64,000 nucleotides of DNA from the NCBI RefSeq assembly GCF_014764405.1, contig NZ_CP061725.1:3162001-3226000 (forward strand), in the 5' to 3' direction. Source of the DNA: Micromonospora craniellae. Lineage in GTDB: Bacteria; Actinomycetota; Actinomycetes; Mycobacteriales; Micromonosporaceae. Position numbers and translations under genes: made by a program. Shown here piece by piece: positions 1-9,010 of the stretch; positions within the stretch are counted from its first letter, which is position 1, and every line of letters starts with the position of its first letter. The notes beneath the pieces are model-generated. The model saw only the letters and a list, made by a program, of their open reading frames with translations. It did not search any database and was not told the DNA's origin.

Positions 1-884
1 ACACCGGCGACACCGCGACCAACTCGATCAGCGGTACGTCGATGGCGTCACCGCACGTGGCGGGCGCCGCCGCGCTGGTGCTGTCGGCCAACCCGTCGTG
101 GAGCCCGCAGCAGGTCCGGGACTACCTGGTCACCAACTCCACCCCCAACGTGGTGACGAACGTCGGTACCGGAACCCCGAACCAGCTGCTCTACGTGGTC
201 AACGGCGACACCCCGCCGCCGACCAACGACTTCTCGGTGTCGGTGTCGCCGACCTCCGGTTCCACCGCGCCCGGCGGCTCGGTGACCGCGAGCGTGGCCA
301 CCGCCACCACCAACGGGTCCGCCCAGTCGGTCAGCCTTTCGGCCAGCGGCCTGCCGTCCGGGGCGACCGCCTCGTTCAGCCCGGCCACCGTCACCTCCGG
401 CGGGTCGTCGACGCTGACCGTCACCACCTCGGCCAGCACCCCCGCCGGCACGTACCCGGTGACGGTGACCGGCAGCGCCGCGTCCGGCAGCAGGACCGCG
501 ACGTACTCGCTGACGGTGACCGGCAGCGGCAGCGGCGGCTGCTCGGGCACCAACGGCACCGACGTGGCGATCCCGGACGCCGGCTCGGCGGTGACCAGCT
601 CGATCACGATCTCCGGCTGCAACCGGAACGCCGCGTCGACCTCGACCGTCGCGGTGAACATCGTGCACACCTACCGTGGTGACCTGGTCGTCGACCTGCT
701 CGCCCCGGACGGCTCGTCCTACCGGTTGAAGAACAGCAGCATCTTCGATGGCGCGGACAACGTGAACACCACCTACACGGTGAACATCTCCAGCGAGGCG
801 GCGAACGGCACCTGGCGGCTCCAGGTGCGGGACGTCTACGGCGGAGACACCGGCTACATCAACACCTGGACGCTGACCCTCTGA
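1..884 (+). CDS. S8 family serine peptidase, C-terminal part (cut by left edge)
   Basis: This is the C-terminal end of a secreted subtilisin-like protease; the reading frame is open to the left edge (first full codon at base 3). The first residues hold the catalytic serine motif [11 protein letters not shown], with Ser encoded near base 40. After the peptidase core comes a Ser/Thr/Gly-rich Ig-like domain (bases about 225-530). Next is a proprotein-convertase P domain (about 540-881) with the typical VxIxHTYRGDLxxxLxxPDG and NGTWxLxVxD patterns, ending in TWTLTL. Such proteins are exported, matured by self-cleavage and act outside the cell, and the P domain usually stabilises the protease. The signal peptide, propeptide and Asp/His residues lie outside the window. 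It is convergent with the glycosyltransferase gene and separated from it by a strong hairpin. The family call is secure. Confidence 0.93.
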   Translation, partial: TGDTATNSISGTSMASPHVAGAAALVLSANPSWSPQQVRDYLVTNSTPNVVTNVGTGTPNQLLYVVNGDTPPPTNDFSVSVSPTSGSTAPGGSVTASVATATTNGSAQSVSLSASGLPSGATASFSPATVTSGGSSTLTVTTSASTPAGTYPVTVTGSAASGSRTATYSLTVTGSGSGGCSGTNGTDVAIPDAGSAVTSSITISGCNRNAASTSTVAVNIVHTYRGDLVVDLLAPDGSSYRLKNSSIFDGADNVNTTYTVNISSEAANGTWRLQVRDVYGGDTGYINTWTLTL

Positions 885-897
885 CGTCCGCAACGGC

Positions 898-930
898 ACC
901 GGGCCCCCGGCATCGCGCCAGGGGCCCGGT
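898..930. terminator. Bidirectional hairpin between convergent genes
   Basis: Perfect 10-bp inverted repeat ACCGGGCCCC / GGGGCCCGGT with a 13-base loop, lying between the stop codons of the S8 peptidase and the glycosyltransferase. There is no U-run, which is common for terminators in high-GC actinobacteria. Confidence 0.7.
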
Positions 931-942
931 GACCGTATCGGG

Positions 943-1740
943 TCAGACCGCGAACGTGCTCGGACGCTCGGTGGCCGGGGCCGGCGGCCTCGCCTTCCAC
1001 AGCCCGGTCTTCTGCGCGAACAACCGGCCGAGGTACGCCGGGTTGAGGATCACGTAGCGGCGCCAGAGCCGCTTCGGTTCCAGACCGAGCCGCCAGAACC
1101 ACTCCAGCCCGGCCCGCTGCATCCACGGCGGCGGCTGACGCAGCAGCCCGGCGTGGTAGTCGAAGGCCGCCCCGACCGCCATCAGCGGCATGTCCAGCAG
1201 CGGGCGCATCGCGTACGCGAAGACCTCCTGGCGCGGGCAGCCCAGGCCGACCAGGACGAGCCGGGCGCCGCTGGCCCTGATCCGGTCGGCGATCTCGACG
1301 TCCTCGCCCGGCTGCACGGCGCGGAACTTCGACGCCTCCACTCCGGCGATCTTCAACGCCGGGAACATCCGCTCCAGCTCCGGGATCAGCCGGGCCAGGG
1401 TCTCGTCGGTGGAGCCGTACAGGTAGACCGGCAGGCCCTCGTCGGCGAAGCGGGAGAGTACGTGCAGGGTCAGCAGCGGCCCGTACACCCGGTCGGTGAG
1501 GCCGGCGCCGTGCAGCAGGTTCAGCGCCCAGCGCACCGGCTGGCCGTCCGGGGTCACCACGTCGAACGAGTTGAGTCGCGCGTTGTGCGGCGGGTCCAGC
1601 ACGCCGGTCATCACGCCGTGCACGGCCAGCGCGGTCAACGCCATCGGGCGGCGTTCCTGCGCGGCGGCCACCACCCGCTCGGTCGCCTCGGCGTAGTCGG
1701 TGGCGTCGACGAGGACGCCGAGGACGTTCTTCTTGGTCAT
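943..1740 (-). CDS. WecB/TagA/CpsF family glycosyltransferase
   Basis: 265-residue glycosyltransferase of the WecG/TagA/CpsF family (GT26). These enzymes transfer N-acetylmannosamine(uronic acid) or similar sugars from a UDP donor to a lipid-linked acceptor during exopolysaccharide or teichoic-acid-like polymer synthesis at the inner membrane face. Seen in the sequence are the TPDG(Q)P donor-site motif, [11 protein letters not shown], and the C-terminal block AFDYHAG...[11 protein letters not shown]...RYVILNP, all in family order and at normal family length. The ATG at 1740 overlaps the TGA of the upstream epimerase as ATGA, so the two are translationally coupled. An in-frame ATG 15 bases upstream is less likely. 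The epimerase partner suggests one sugar-polymer pathway, but the polymer is unknown. Confidence 0.88.
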   Translation of the reverse strand: MTKKNVLGVLVDATDYAEATERVVAAAQERRPMALTALAVHGVMTGVLDPPHNARLNSFDVVTPDGQPVRWALNLLHGAGLTDRVYGPLLTLHVLSRFADEGLPVYLYGSTDETLARLIPELERMFPALKIAGVEASKFRAVQPGEDVEIADRIRASGARLVLVGLGCPRQEVFAYAMRPLLDMPLMAVGAAFDYHAGLLRQPPPWMQRAGLEWFWRLGLEPKRLWRRYVILNPAYLGRLFAQKTGLWKARPPAPATERPSTFAV

Positions 1741-2810
1741 GCTCCCGGCACCCACTTGTCCACGTTGGCCTCGTAGATCTCACGCATGATCATGGGTACG
1801 TCGTAGACCTGCTTCCAGTCCGGGTAGTCGGCCTGGAACGCCTCGTTGGAGCCGATCCACCACTTGTGGTCGCCGACCCGGTTGGCCTCGACGTACTCCG
1901 AGATCATCTCTTGCCCGGTGATCCGCTCGGACTCGGTGAACGCCTCGCGCATGGAGGTGTTCGAGTGCCGGCCGCCGCCGAGGTTGTACACCGCTGCCGA
2001 GCGCGGGTTGCGGAAGAACGCCTCGAACGCGGACACCACGTCCGAGCTGTGGATCGCGTCCCGCACCTGCTTGCCCTGGTAGCCGTAGATCTTGTACGTC
2101 CGGCGCTCCATGTTGCAGCGCATCACGTACGCCAGGAAGCCGTGCAGCTCGGTCGCCGAGTGGGCCGGGCCGGTCAGCGTCCCGCCCCGGAAGCAGGCGG
2201 TCCGCATGTCGAAGTAGCGGCCGTACTCCTGCACCATCACGTCCGCGGCGACCTTGGAGGCGCCGAAGATGGAGTGCAGGCAGGCGTCGATCGACATGTC
2301 CTCGCGGATGCCCTGCTCGTACGGGTGGCCCGGCTCGATCTCCCAGCGGGTCTCCTGCTCGACCAGGGGCAGGCTGTTCGGCCGGTCGCCGTAGACCTTG
2401 TTCGTCGAGCAGTGGATCACGGGCGCCTCCACGCAGTGCTCCCGGACGCTCTGCAGGACGTTCAGGGTGCCGGCGGCGTTCACGTCGAAGTCGGTGAACG
2501 GGTCGCGCACCGCCCAGTCGTGCGAGGGCTGCGCGGCCGTGTGGATCACCACGGCGATGTCCCGGCCGTACCGCTGGAACAGCGCGCCGAGCGCACTGCG
2601 GTCGCGGATGTCGATGCTGTGGTGCGAGTACCGCTCACCCAGCTCGTCGGTCAGCCGGCGGACGTTCCAGGCGGTGGACGCCTCCTCGCCGAAGAACTCT
2701 TGCCGCATGTCGTTGTCGATGCCGACGACGTCGAGACCGAGGCCGGCGAAATGCCGGACCGCCTCGGAGCCGATCAGCCCGCCCGAACCGGTCACGAATG
2801 CGACACTCAC
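1737..2810 (-). CDS. NAD-dependent epimerase/dehydratase (CDP-paratose 2-epimerase-like)
   Basis: 357-residue extended short-chain dehydrogenase/reductase. The Rossmann motif [10 protein letters not shown] lies at residues 8-17, followed by the [17 protein letters not shown] and CSTNKVYGD blocks characteristic of CDP-paratose/tyvelose 2-epimerase-like proteins. The GTG start at 2810 has AGGAG six bases upstream. The window where SDRs carry Y-x-x-x-K reads F-G-A-S-K (Phe182, Lys186), so the usual catalytic tyrosine position is phenylalanine. It forms a two-gene operon with the TagA-type glycosyltransferase (ATGA overlap), so it probably supplies or modifies a nucleotide sugar for the same surface glycan. 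The substrate cannot be told from sequence alone. Confidence 0.85.
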   Translation of the reverse strand: MSVAFVTGSGGLIGSEAVRHFAGLGLDVVGIDNDMRQEFFGEEASTAWNVRRLTDELGERYSHHSIDIRDRSALGALFQRYGRDIAVVIHTAAQPSHDWAVRDPFTDFDVNAAGTLNVLQSVREHCVEAPVIHCSTNKVYGDRPNSLPLVEQETRWEIEPGHPYEQGIREDMSIDACLHSIFGASKVAADVMVQEYGRYFDMRTACFRGGTLTGPAHSATELHGFLAYVMRCNMERRTYKIYGYQGKQVRDAIHSSDVVSAFEAFFRNPRSAAVYNLGGGRHSNTSMREAFTESERITGQEMISEYVEANRVGDHKWWIGSNEAFQADYPDWKQVYDVPMIMREIYEANVDKWVPGA

Positions 2811-2883
2811 ATGCCACTCCTGGTGCGTCGGAGGCAGAAACCATCGGAGCATAGCGTGACGTTTGGTACGTCTCGATACGGAG

Positions 2884-2913
2884 CGAGGGCCCCGCGTCGC
2901 CGCGAAGCCCTCG
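2884..2913 (-). terminator. Possible terminator of tRNA-Leu
   Basis: 7-bp stem CGAGGGC / GCCCTCG with a 16-base loop, located just past the 3' end of the minus-strand tRNA-Leu. No U-run. A weak call. Confidence 0.35.
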
Positions 2914-2921
2914 TCTGTGGT

Positions 2922-3003
2922 GGGGAAGGGGGGAGTTGAACCCCCACGCCCTTTCGGGCACACGGACCTGAACCGTGCGCGTCTGCCATTCCGCCACTTC
3001 CCC
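2922..3003 (-). tRNA. tRNA-Leu (anticodon CAG)
   Basis: 82-base tRNA read on the minus strand. The acceptor stem is GGGGAAG / CTTCCCC. The anticodon stem CACGG / CCGTG encloses the loop TTCAGGT, giving anticodon CAG. There is a long variable arm as expected for class II tRNA-Leu, and the T-arm reads GGGGGTTCAACTCCCCC. It decodes CUG, a dominant Leu codon in this genome. CCA is not encoded. Confidence 0.96.
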
Positions 3004-3257
3004 GTGGCATGACCTCGGACAGCGTAGCCCGAGTGGTCTCCACCGTCTCCGGCGGACCTTGGCAATGCTACGTGACCTGTGGTCGTGACCGCGAATGGCA
3101 TTCGCTGCTTCCAGCGGTTACCGTTCGTGGCGGACGAAAGAGTAGCACGACGATCCGAGGCCGTCCGAACGGGCCGTGGCCTGCCGGCCGAGCGGCGTGT
3201 GAGCTGCGTGCGCTCTGGACGGATACCATCATGTCCTCGGGACCCGAGGAGGAGCCG

Positions 3258-4025
3258 GTGAGCGTGCTGCAACGCTTCGAGAAGCGTCTGGAAGGCCTGG
3301 TCGAGGGGGCCTTCGCCAAGGTCTTCAAGGGGGTCGTGCACCCCGTGGAGATCCTCAACGCCATGCAGCGGGAGGCCGAGGCGCACAAGGCCATCCTGGC
3401 CGGTGGGCGCACGTTGGTGCCGAACCGCTACGTGATCGATCTCTCGCCCTACGACCACAGTCGGTTGGCGCCGTACGCCGCCGCGCTGGCCCAGGAGTTG
3501 GCCCAGTCGCAGGCGGAGTTCATCGGCGAGCAGGCCTGGACGGTCTACGGCGACGTGATCGTCGAGATCGAGCGCGGTGAAGGGCTGGACACCGGCATGT
3601 TCCGGGTCACCGCCGAGGTCTACACCGGTGGCGAGGTCGCTCCGGTCTCGGCGCCCGGCGGCGGGTACGACGCCGGTCCGCCCGGATACCCCTCGTACGA
3701 CCAGGGCGGCGGCTACGGCCCCCCGCCGGGTCACGGCGGTGGCCGCAACGTCCGGCTGGTCTCCGGCGACGGCCGCACCTACCCGCTCCAGATGGGCTCG
3801 ACCGTGATCGGTCGGGGCGACCAGGCCAACCTGCGCCTGCCCGACGTCGGCATCTCCCGGCGACACGCCCGGCTGGACTTCGACGGCGGCCAGGTCGTGC
3901 TGACCGATCTCGGCTCGACCAACGGCACGATGGTCAACGGCCAGCGGGTCTCCGCCGTCGCGCTGAACCCCGGCGACATGATCCAGCTCGGTACGACCAC
4001 CCTGACCTTCCGCGTGGACGGCTGA
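3258..4025 (+). CDS. fhaA: FhaA, FHA domain protein with DUF3662 N-terminus
   Basis: 255-residue cytoplasmic phosphothreonine-binding protein. Residues 1-115 match the DUF3662 (FhaA N-terminal) module: [35 protein letters not shown] and [11 protein letters not shown] Gly/Pro/Tyr-rich linker follows. Residues about 165-255 form an FHA domain with [18 protein letters not shown] and [10 protein letters not shown]. In mycobacteria FhaA binds phosphorylated MviN pseudokinase and PknB, linking kinase signalling to lipid II export. The GTG start is chosen because GAGGAGGAG lies just upstream; an ATG 27 bases earlier lacks this. It heads the fhaA-fhaB-pstP-ftsW-pbpA-pknA-pknB operon. Confidence 0.95.
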   Translation: MSVLQRFEKRLEGLVEGAFAKVFKGVVHPVEILNAMQREAEAHKAILAGGRTLVPNRYVIDLSPYDHSRLAPYAAALAQELAQSQAEFIGEQAWTVYGDVIVEIERGEGLDTGMFRVTAEVYTGGEVAPVSAPGGGYDAGPPGYPSYDQGGGYGPPPGHGGGRNVRLVSGDGRTYPLQMGSTVIGRGDQANLRLPDVGISRRHARLDFDGGQVVLTDLGSTNGTMVNGQRVSAVALNPGDMIQLGTTTLTFRVDG

Positions 4026-4031
4026 CCCGCC

Positions 4032-4520
4032 TTGCCGGAACTCGTCATCACCGTTGCCCGGTTCGGATTCCTCGTTTTGCTGTGGATCTTCGTGTTCACG
4101 GTGGTCGGCGTCATCCGTCGGGACCTGTTCGCGGGGGCCCGTTCGGGTCGGCTGGTGGCCGCGCCCCGGGCGGTCGGCGCGTCGACCGGCCAGGCGACGG
4201 CGAAGCCGGCGAAGGTGAAGCGGGGACGGGCGGCACACCAACTGGTAGTGACCGCAGGACAGTTGGCCGGCACCAGGATCACGTTGGGCGAGGCGCAGAT
4301 AACCATCGGCCGGGCCGAGGACTCCACCCTCGTCATCACCGACGACTACGCCTCCGCGCGACACGCCCGGCTCGTACCGCGCGACGGGCAGTGGTTCGTC
4401 GAGGACATGGGTTCGACTAACGGGACGTACCTCGATCGCGCTAAGGTCACCGGACCGACCCCCGTTCCCCTCGGCGTGCCGATCCGGATCGGCCGCACCT
4501 CTCTCGAATTACGGCCATGA
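4032..4520 (+). CDS. fhaB: FhaB/FipA, membrane-anchored FHA domain protein
   Basis: 162-residue protein with an N-terminal membrane segment (residues about 8-28, [20 protein letters not shown]), a basic Ala/Lys linker, and a C-terminal FHA domain (about residues 75-162) with [19 protein letters not shown] and [10 protein letters not shown]. FhaB homologues bind phosphothreonine on cell-division partners and help septation under oxidative stress. The start is TTG at 4032, six bases after the fhaA stop, placing the hydrophobic segment right at the N-terminus. The stop overlaps the pstP ATG as ATGA. Confidence 0.93.
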   Translation: MPELVITVARFGFLVLLWIFVFTVVGVIRRDLFAGARSGRLVAAPRAVGASTGQATAKPAKVKRGRAAHQLVVTAGQLAGTRITLGEAQITIGRAEDSTLVITDDYASARHARLVPRDGQWFVEDMGSTNGTYLDRAKVTGPTPVPLGVPIRIGRTSLELRP

Positions 4521-5989
4521 CTCTGACCCTGCGCTACGCGGCCCACAGCGACCGCGGTCTGATCCGTGACGGTAACCAGGATTCCGTCTACGCCGGACCG
4601 CGGCTACTCGCCGTCGCCGACGGCATGGGCGGCATGGCCGCCGGTGACGTCGCCAGCAACATTGTCATCGGTGCCATGGCGCCGCTCGACGAGGACGTCC
4701 CCGGTGACGCCCTGGTCGACGCGTTGCGTTCCGCCGTGGGTACCGCCAACCAGCAGCTCCGCGAGACCGTGGAAGCCAACCCACAGCTGGAGGGGATGGG
4801 CACCACGCTCACCGCGACCCTCTTCTCCGGCAGCAAGCTGGGTATGGTCCACATCGGTGACTCGCGGGCCTACCTCCTGCGCGACGGTGAGTTCGCGCAG
4901 ATCACCAAGGACGACACCTACGTCCAGATGCTCGTCGACGAAGGCCGGATCAGCCCGGAGGAGGCGAGCAGCCACCCCCAGCGCTCGCTGCTCACCCGGG
5001 CCCTGGACGGCCGGGACATCGACCCCGAGTACTCCGTGCGCCAGGTGCTCACCGGTGACCGCTACCTGATCTGCTCCGACGGACTCTCCGGCGTGGTCAG
5101 TGCGGAGACCATCGCCGAGACCATGCGTGAGTACACCGACCCGCAGCAGTGCGTCGAGCGACTCGTGCAGCTCGCCCTGCGCGGTGGCGGCCCGGACAAC
5201 ATCACGGTGATCATCGCCGACGCCACCGACCGGGACATCGTCGAGGCGGCACCGATCGTCGGCGGCGCGGCGGCCCGCGACCGTGGCATGGCGACCTCCG
5301 CCGACGTCTCCACCCCGGCCGCCCGGGCCTCGGCGCTCTCCGCCCCCCGTCCGCCCGTGCCGGAGGAACCCGCCGGCAACGCCGACGACGAGCCGGAGGC
5401 CCGTCGTCGCCCGCTGCGCGCACTGGCGATGACGACCGCCCTGGCGGTGATCCTCGGCGGCAGCCTCTACGGCGGGTACACCTACACCCAGCGGCAGTAC
5501 TACGTCGGCGCGACGCAGGACGGCCAGGTGGCGGTGTTCCGCGGCATCCAGGGCCAGATCGCCGGGATGGACCTCTCCACCGTCCACTCCGAGAGCAGCG
5601 CCCAGCTCGACGATCTCACCCTCGCCGCGCAGGAGCAGGTCAAGCAGGGCATCCCGGCCCGGAGCGAGCCGGACGCGGAGCGCCGGCTGGCCGAGCTGAC
5701 GATGGACAGCCCGACCAACGTCAACCTCAAGCCCATCTGCCCGCCCACGGCGAGCCCGACCCCGAGCCCGACCCCCGACGCGGACGGGCCCTCGCCGGCA
5801 CCGAATGCGTCGGCCGGCTCGCCGACTCCGGTCGGCAGCGCGTCGGTCTCCGCCACGGGCGGCGCCGCGACCCCACCGGTGCGCCCGTCCGACAACGGAT
5901 CGGCGGTCGCGTCCACCGACACACCCGACAGCCCGCCCGACACCTTCCCGCCCACCGTCGACCCGGCGGCCTGCCGGTCGCCCGAGTAG
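4517..5989 (+). CDS. pstP: PstP, PP2C-family Ser/Thr protein phosphatase
   Basis: 490-residue membrane-bound metal-dependent phosphatase that reverses phosphorylation by PknA, PknB and related kinases. The PP2C domain spans residues 1-240 with SDRGLIRDGNQD, ADGMGGMAAGD, GDSRAYLLRDG, CSDGLSGVV and GGPDNITVI; the Asp residues of these motifs bind the metals. A linker rich in Ala/Pro follows, then one transmembrane helix (about residues 302-322, AMTTALAVILGGSLYGGYTYT), then an extracellular part that ends in Pro/Ser/Thr repeats. The ATG overlaps the fhaB stop. Confidence 0.96.
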   Translation: MTLTLRYAAHSDRGLIRDGNQDSVYAGPRLLAVADGMGGMAAGDVASNIVIGAMAPLDEDVPGDALVDALRSAVGTANQQLRETVEANPQLEGMGTTLTATLFSGSKLGMVHIGDSRAYLLRDGEFAQITKDDTYVQMLVDEGRISPEEASSHPQRSLLTRALDGRDIDPEYSVRQVLTGDRYLICSDGLSGVVSAETIAETMREYTDPQQCVERLVQLALRGGGPDNITVIIADATDRDIVEAAPIVGGAAARDRGMATSADVSTPAARASALSAPRPPVPEEPAGNADDEPEARRRPLRALAMTTALAVILGGSLYGGYTYTQRQYYVGATQDGQVAVFRGIQGQIAGMDLSTVHSESSAQLDDLTLAAQEQVKQGIPARSEPDAERRLAELTMDSPTNVNLKPICPPTASPTPSPTPDADGPSPAPNASAGSPTPVGSASVSATGGAATPPVRPSDNGSAVASTDTPDSPPDTFPPTVDPAACRSPE

Positions 5990-6016
5990 GCACCGGCACT
6001 CGAACCGAGGACGATC

Positions 6017-7507
6017 GTGACCGCAGCGGCCACCCCGGCAACCTCGCCCGCCAACGCGGGCGAGCGTTCCGGCGTACGCCTGGCCCGGTCCCGGCGTAAT
6101 GCCGAGCTGTCGCTGCTGTTGCTGGCGATGGCCCTGGTCGCGGCGTACGGGGCGATGGTCGAGGCGAACGTGCTCGACACGGTCACCCCGACCTTCTGGG
6201 TTCCGGCCGCCGCGCTCACCGCGGTGTTCCTCGGCATGCACCTGGTCATCCGGTTCCTGGCACCCTTCGCCGACCCGGCCCTGCTGCCGGCGGTGGCCCT
6301 GCTCAACGGGCTCGGCGTCGGCTTCCTCCACCGGCTGGACCTGGCCCGGTCGGCCCCCGAGGAGCGGGTCGACATGGCCACCTTCGCCGGCACCGGCGGG
6401 CGGCAGTTGGCCTGGACGCTGATCTCGGTGATCCTCGCCGCCGGGCTGCTGGCCCTGATGCGGGACCACCGCTCGATCTCCCGGTACGCGTACACCCTGG
6501 GCCTGGCGGGCATCGTGCTGGTCATGCTGCCGGCGGTGCTGCCGGCCAGCATTTCCGAGATCAACGGCGCCAAGCTCTGGGTCCGCATCGGCAGCTTCTC
6601 GATCCAGCCCGGCGAGTTCGCCAAGCTCGCCCTGCTGGTCTTCTTCGCCTACTACCTGGTCCGCAAGCGCGAGGTGCTCTCGCTGGCCAGTCACCGGTTC
6701 CTCGGCATCGACTTCCCGCGCGGGCGTGACCTCGGCCCGGTGCTCGTGGTCTGGGTGATCAGCCTGTTGGTGCTGATCTTCGAGAAGGACCTGGGCACCT
6801 CGCTGCTCTACTTCGGCATGTTCGTGGCGACGGTGTACATCGCCACCGAACGGGTCAGTTGGCTGCTCATCGGTCTGGTCCTCTTCTTCGGCGGCGCCTA
6901 CCTCGCGTACGTGCTCGGGGAGGCGGTCGGTGGACCGTTCGCGAACTTCTACGTGCGGGCGGAGATCTGGCTCGACCCGTTCGCCGAGCCGTACGACTCC
7001 GGTTACCAACTGGTGCAGGGGCTGCTCGCGCTCGGCACCGGCGGGATGTTCGGTGCCGGGCCGGGCGGCGGCCAGCCGCTGCTGCTCCCGGAGGTGCAGA
7101 ACGACTTCATCTTCGCCGGCCTCGGCGAGGAGATCGGCCTGTTCGGCCTCTCCGCGCTGCTGGTGATCTATCTGCTGATCGTGGAGCGCGGGCTGCGGGC
7201 CGCGATCGCGGTACGCGACTCCTTCGGCAAGCTGCTCGCCGGTGGCCTGGCCTTCACCCTCGCGCTGCAGGTCTTCGTGATCGTCGGTGGCATCAGCGGG
7301 CTCATCCCGCTCACCGGTCAGACCACCCCGTTCCTCTCCGCCGGTGGCTCCTCGCTGATGGCGAACTGGCTGCTCGTCGCGGTGTTGCTGCGAGTCTCCG
7401 ACGCCGGGCGCCGCCCGGTGACCGGCGTCGGCGGCAAGGTGAACCGTCCGTCCGGCGGGCCGCCCGAGCAACTGCACGGTGCCCCCACGGAGGTGATCAA
7501 GCCGTGA
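6017..7507 (+). CDS. FtsW/RodA/SpoVE family peptidoglycan polymerase
   Basis: 496-residue SEDS glycosyltransferase that polymerises lipid II into glycan strands at the plasma membrane. About ten to twelve hydrophobic segments are visible. The family signature GAKLWVRIGSFSIQPGEFAK lies around residue 185, and GYQLVQGLLALGTGGMFG and GLIPLTGQTTPFLSAGGSS follow towards the C-terminus. The GTG start follows GAGGACGATC. Its stop overlaps the pbpA GTG (GTGA). Pairing with pbpA matches the known SEDS-bPBP functional couple. Whether it acts in elongation (RodA) or division (FtsW) cannot be settled here, although this operon position is normally called RodA in mycobacteria. Confidence 0.94.
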   Translation: MTAAATPATSPANAGERSGVRLARSRRNAELSLLLLAMALVAAYGAMVEANVLDTVTPTFWVPAAALTAVFLGMHLVIRFLAPFADPALLPAVALLNGLGVGFLHRLDLARSAPEERVDMATFAGTGGRQLAWTLISVILAAGLLALMRDHRSISRYAYTLGLAGIVLVMLPAVLPASISEINGAKLWVRIGSFSIQPGEFAKLALLVFFAYYLVRKREVLSLASHRFLGIDFPRGRDLGPVLVVWVISLLVLIFEKDLGTSLLYFGMFVATVYIATERVSWLLIGLVLFFGGAYLAYVLGEAVGGPFANFYVRAEIWLDPFAEPYDSGYQLVQGLLALGTGGMFGAGPGGGQPLLLPEVQNDFIFAGLGEEIGLFGLSALLVIYLLIVERGLRAAIAVRDSFGKLLAGGLAFTLALQVFVIVGGISGLIPLTGQTTPFLSAGGSSLMANWLLVAVLLRVSDAGRRPVTGVGGKVNRPSGGPPEQLHGAPTEVIKP

Positions 7508-9009
7508 ACGCACCCCTGCGCCGGGTCGGCGTCGTCGTCATCGTTCTGTTCGGCATGCTCTTCGCCAACCTGAACTGGATCCAGGCGTACAAGGCCGACG
7601 AGTACCGCACCAGCGACTACAACGGCCGGGTCCAGGTCGCCGAGTACGAGCGCCGTCGCGGCAACATCGAGGCGGGCGGCACGGCTCTGGCGGTCAGCAA
7701 GGAGACCGACGGCGAGCTGAGGTTCCTGCGGACCTATCCGGGTGGGGCGAAGTACGCCCACGTGCTCGGCTACAAGCCGGTCAACCTCGCCGACACCGGG
7801 ATCGAGCGGTCCGAGAACGACTTCCTCGCCGGCACCAGCGACCAGCTCATCGCCAACCGGATCAAGGACATGTTCACCGGCGACCGCACCGCCGGCGGCA
7901 ACGTGTTGCTCACCCTCTCCCGGCGGGCCCAGGACGTCGCGTACGACCAGATGCGCACCAACAACCGAGGGGTGAGCAAGGGCGCGGCGATCGCCATCGA
8001 CCCGAAGACTGGGGCGGTGCAGGCGCTGGTCTCCATGCCCAGCTTCGACCCGAACCCGCTGGCCAGCCACAGCACCAGCGAGGCGAGCAAGGCGTACAAC
8101 GAGCTGGAGCAGGACCCGCAGCGTCCGCTGCGCAACCGGGCGCTGGCCGAGGTGCTGCCGCCGGGGTCCACCTTCAAGATGGTGGTGGCCGCCGCCGCGC
8201 TGGAGAACGGGATCGGCAAGGACACCAACATCCCGGCGGGTCCCAGCTACACTCCGCCCACCTCTGGCGAGGCGATCACCAACGCGGTGCCGTCGATCTG
8301 CCCGCAGTCCGAGGTCACCCTGATGAGGGCGGTCACCGACTCCTGCAACACGGGTTTCGCGAAGCTCGGTGTGCAGCTCGGCCCGGACGTGATCAAGGAG
8401 AAGGCCCGGCAGTTCGGGTTCGAGCAGGAGGATCTGACAGTCGGCCGGCTCGGCGAGGGCGGCCAGCCGGTGGCGGCCAGCCGTACCGGCGACATGCAGA
8501 ACCCCGACGGCGGGGCCGACCCGGCGGCGCTGGCCCAGTCCTCCATCGGGCAGCGCGACGTACGGATGAGCCCCCTGGAAGGGGCGATGATCGCCGCCGC
8601 GGTCGCCAACCAGGGCAGCCAGATGCGGCCCTACCTGGTACGCCAGCTTCTCGGACCGGACCGCACCACCGTCTACGACCCCGCTCAGCCGCGCGAACTG
8701 CGCCGCTCGGTCAGCCGGGAGGTCGCCGCCGACCTGCGGGACATGATGGTCAGCGTGGTGGAGAACGGCACCGGCCGTAACTCGCGGATCAACGGTTACA
8801 CCGTGGGCGGCAAGACGGGTACCGCCCAGTCGGCGCCCGACCGGCCCGACCACGGCTGGTTCATCGGCTTCGCCATCGACTCCAACGGGGAACCGGTCTC
8901 GGCGGTATGCGTACTGCTCGAAGAGGCCGGCAGCGGCGGCAGCGCCGAGGCGGCCCGGATCTCCGGGCAGATCATGCGCGCCGTCATCGCCGACCGTGGG
9001 GGGCGTTGA
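7504..9009 (+). CDS. pbpA: PbpA, class B penicillin-binding protein (transpeptidase)
   Basis: 501-residue monofunctional D,D-transpeptidase that cross-links peptidoglycan with its SEDS partner. An N-terminal membrane anchor (residues about 7-24) leads to a dimerisation-type region and a transpeptidase domain. The active-site motifs are S-T-F-K (Ser222 to Lys225), S-C-N (280-282) and K-T-G (437-439). GTG start overlapping the preceding stop. In mycobacteria PbpA is a PknB substrate needed for septation. Confidence 0.95.
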   Translation: MNAPLRRVGVVVIVLFGMLFANLNWIQAYKADEYRTSDYNGRVQVAEYERRRGNIEAGGTALAVSKETDGELRFLRTYPGGAKYAHVLGYKPVNLADTGIERSENDFLAGTSDQLIANRIKDMFTGDRTAGGNVLLTLSRRAQDVAYDQMRTNNRGVSKGAAIAIDPKTGAVQALVSMPSFDPNPLASHSTSEASKAYNELEQDPQRPLRNRALAEVLPPGSTFKMVVAAAALENGIGKDTNIPAGPSYTPPTSGEAITNAVPSICPQSEVTLMRAVTDSCNTGFAKLGVQLGPDVIKEKARQFGFEQEDLTVGRLGEGGQPVAASRTGDMQNPDGGADPAALAQSSIGQRDVRMSPLEGAMIAAAVANQGSQMRPYLVRQLLGPDRTTVYDPAQPRELRRSVSREVAADLRDMMVSVVENGTGRNSRINGYTVGGKTGTAQSAPDRPDHGWFIGFAIDSNGEPVSAVCVLLEEAGSGGSAEAARISGQIMRAVIADRGGR

Positions 9010-9010
9010 C

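Noticed and set aside
3091..3105. 15-bp palindrome GCGAATGGCATTCGC upstream of fhaA
   Set aside because: Perfect, but it has no second copy and no match to an operator that I know; too short to claim a regulator site.
2811..4364. Long continuous minus-strand frame beyond the epimerase start
   Set aside because: It runs through tRNA-Leu, fhaA and fhaB in antisense; the GTG with AGGAG at 2810 and the family N-terminus fix the true start.
4604..7513. Very long minus-strand frame opposite pstP and ftsW/rodA
   Set aside because: High-GC antisense shadow, rich in Arg/His/Gly, with no family pattern; the plus-strand genes are certain.
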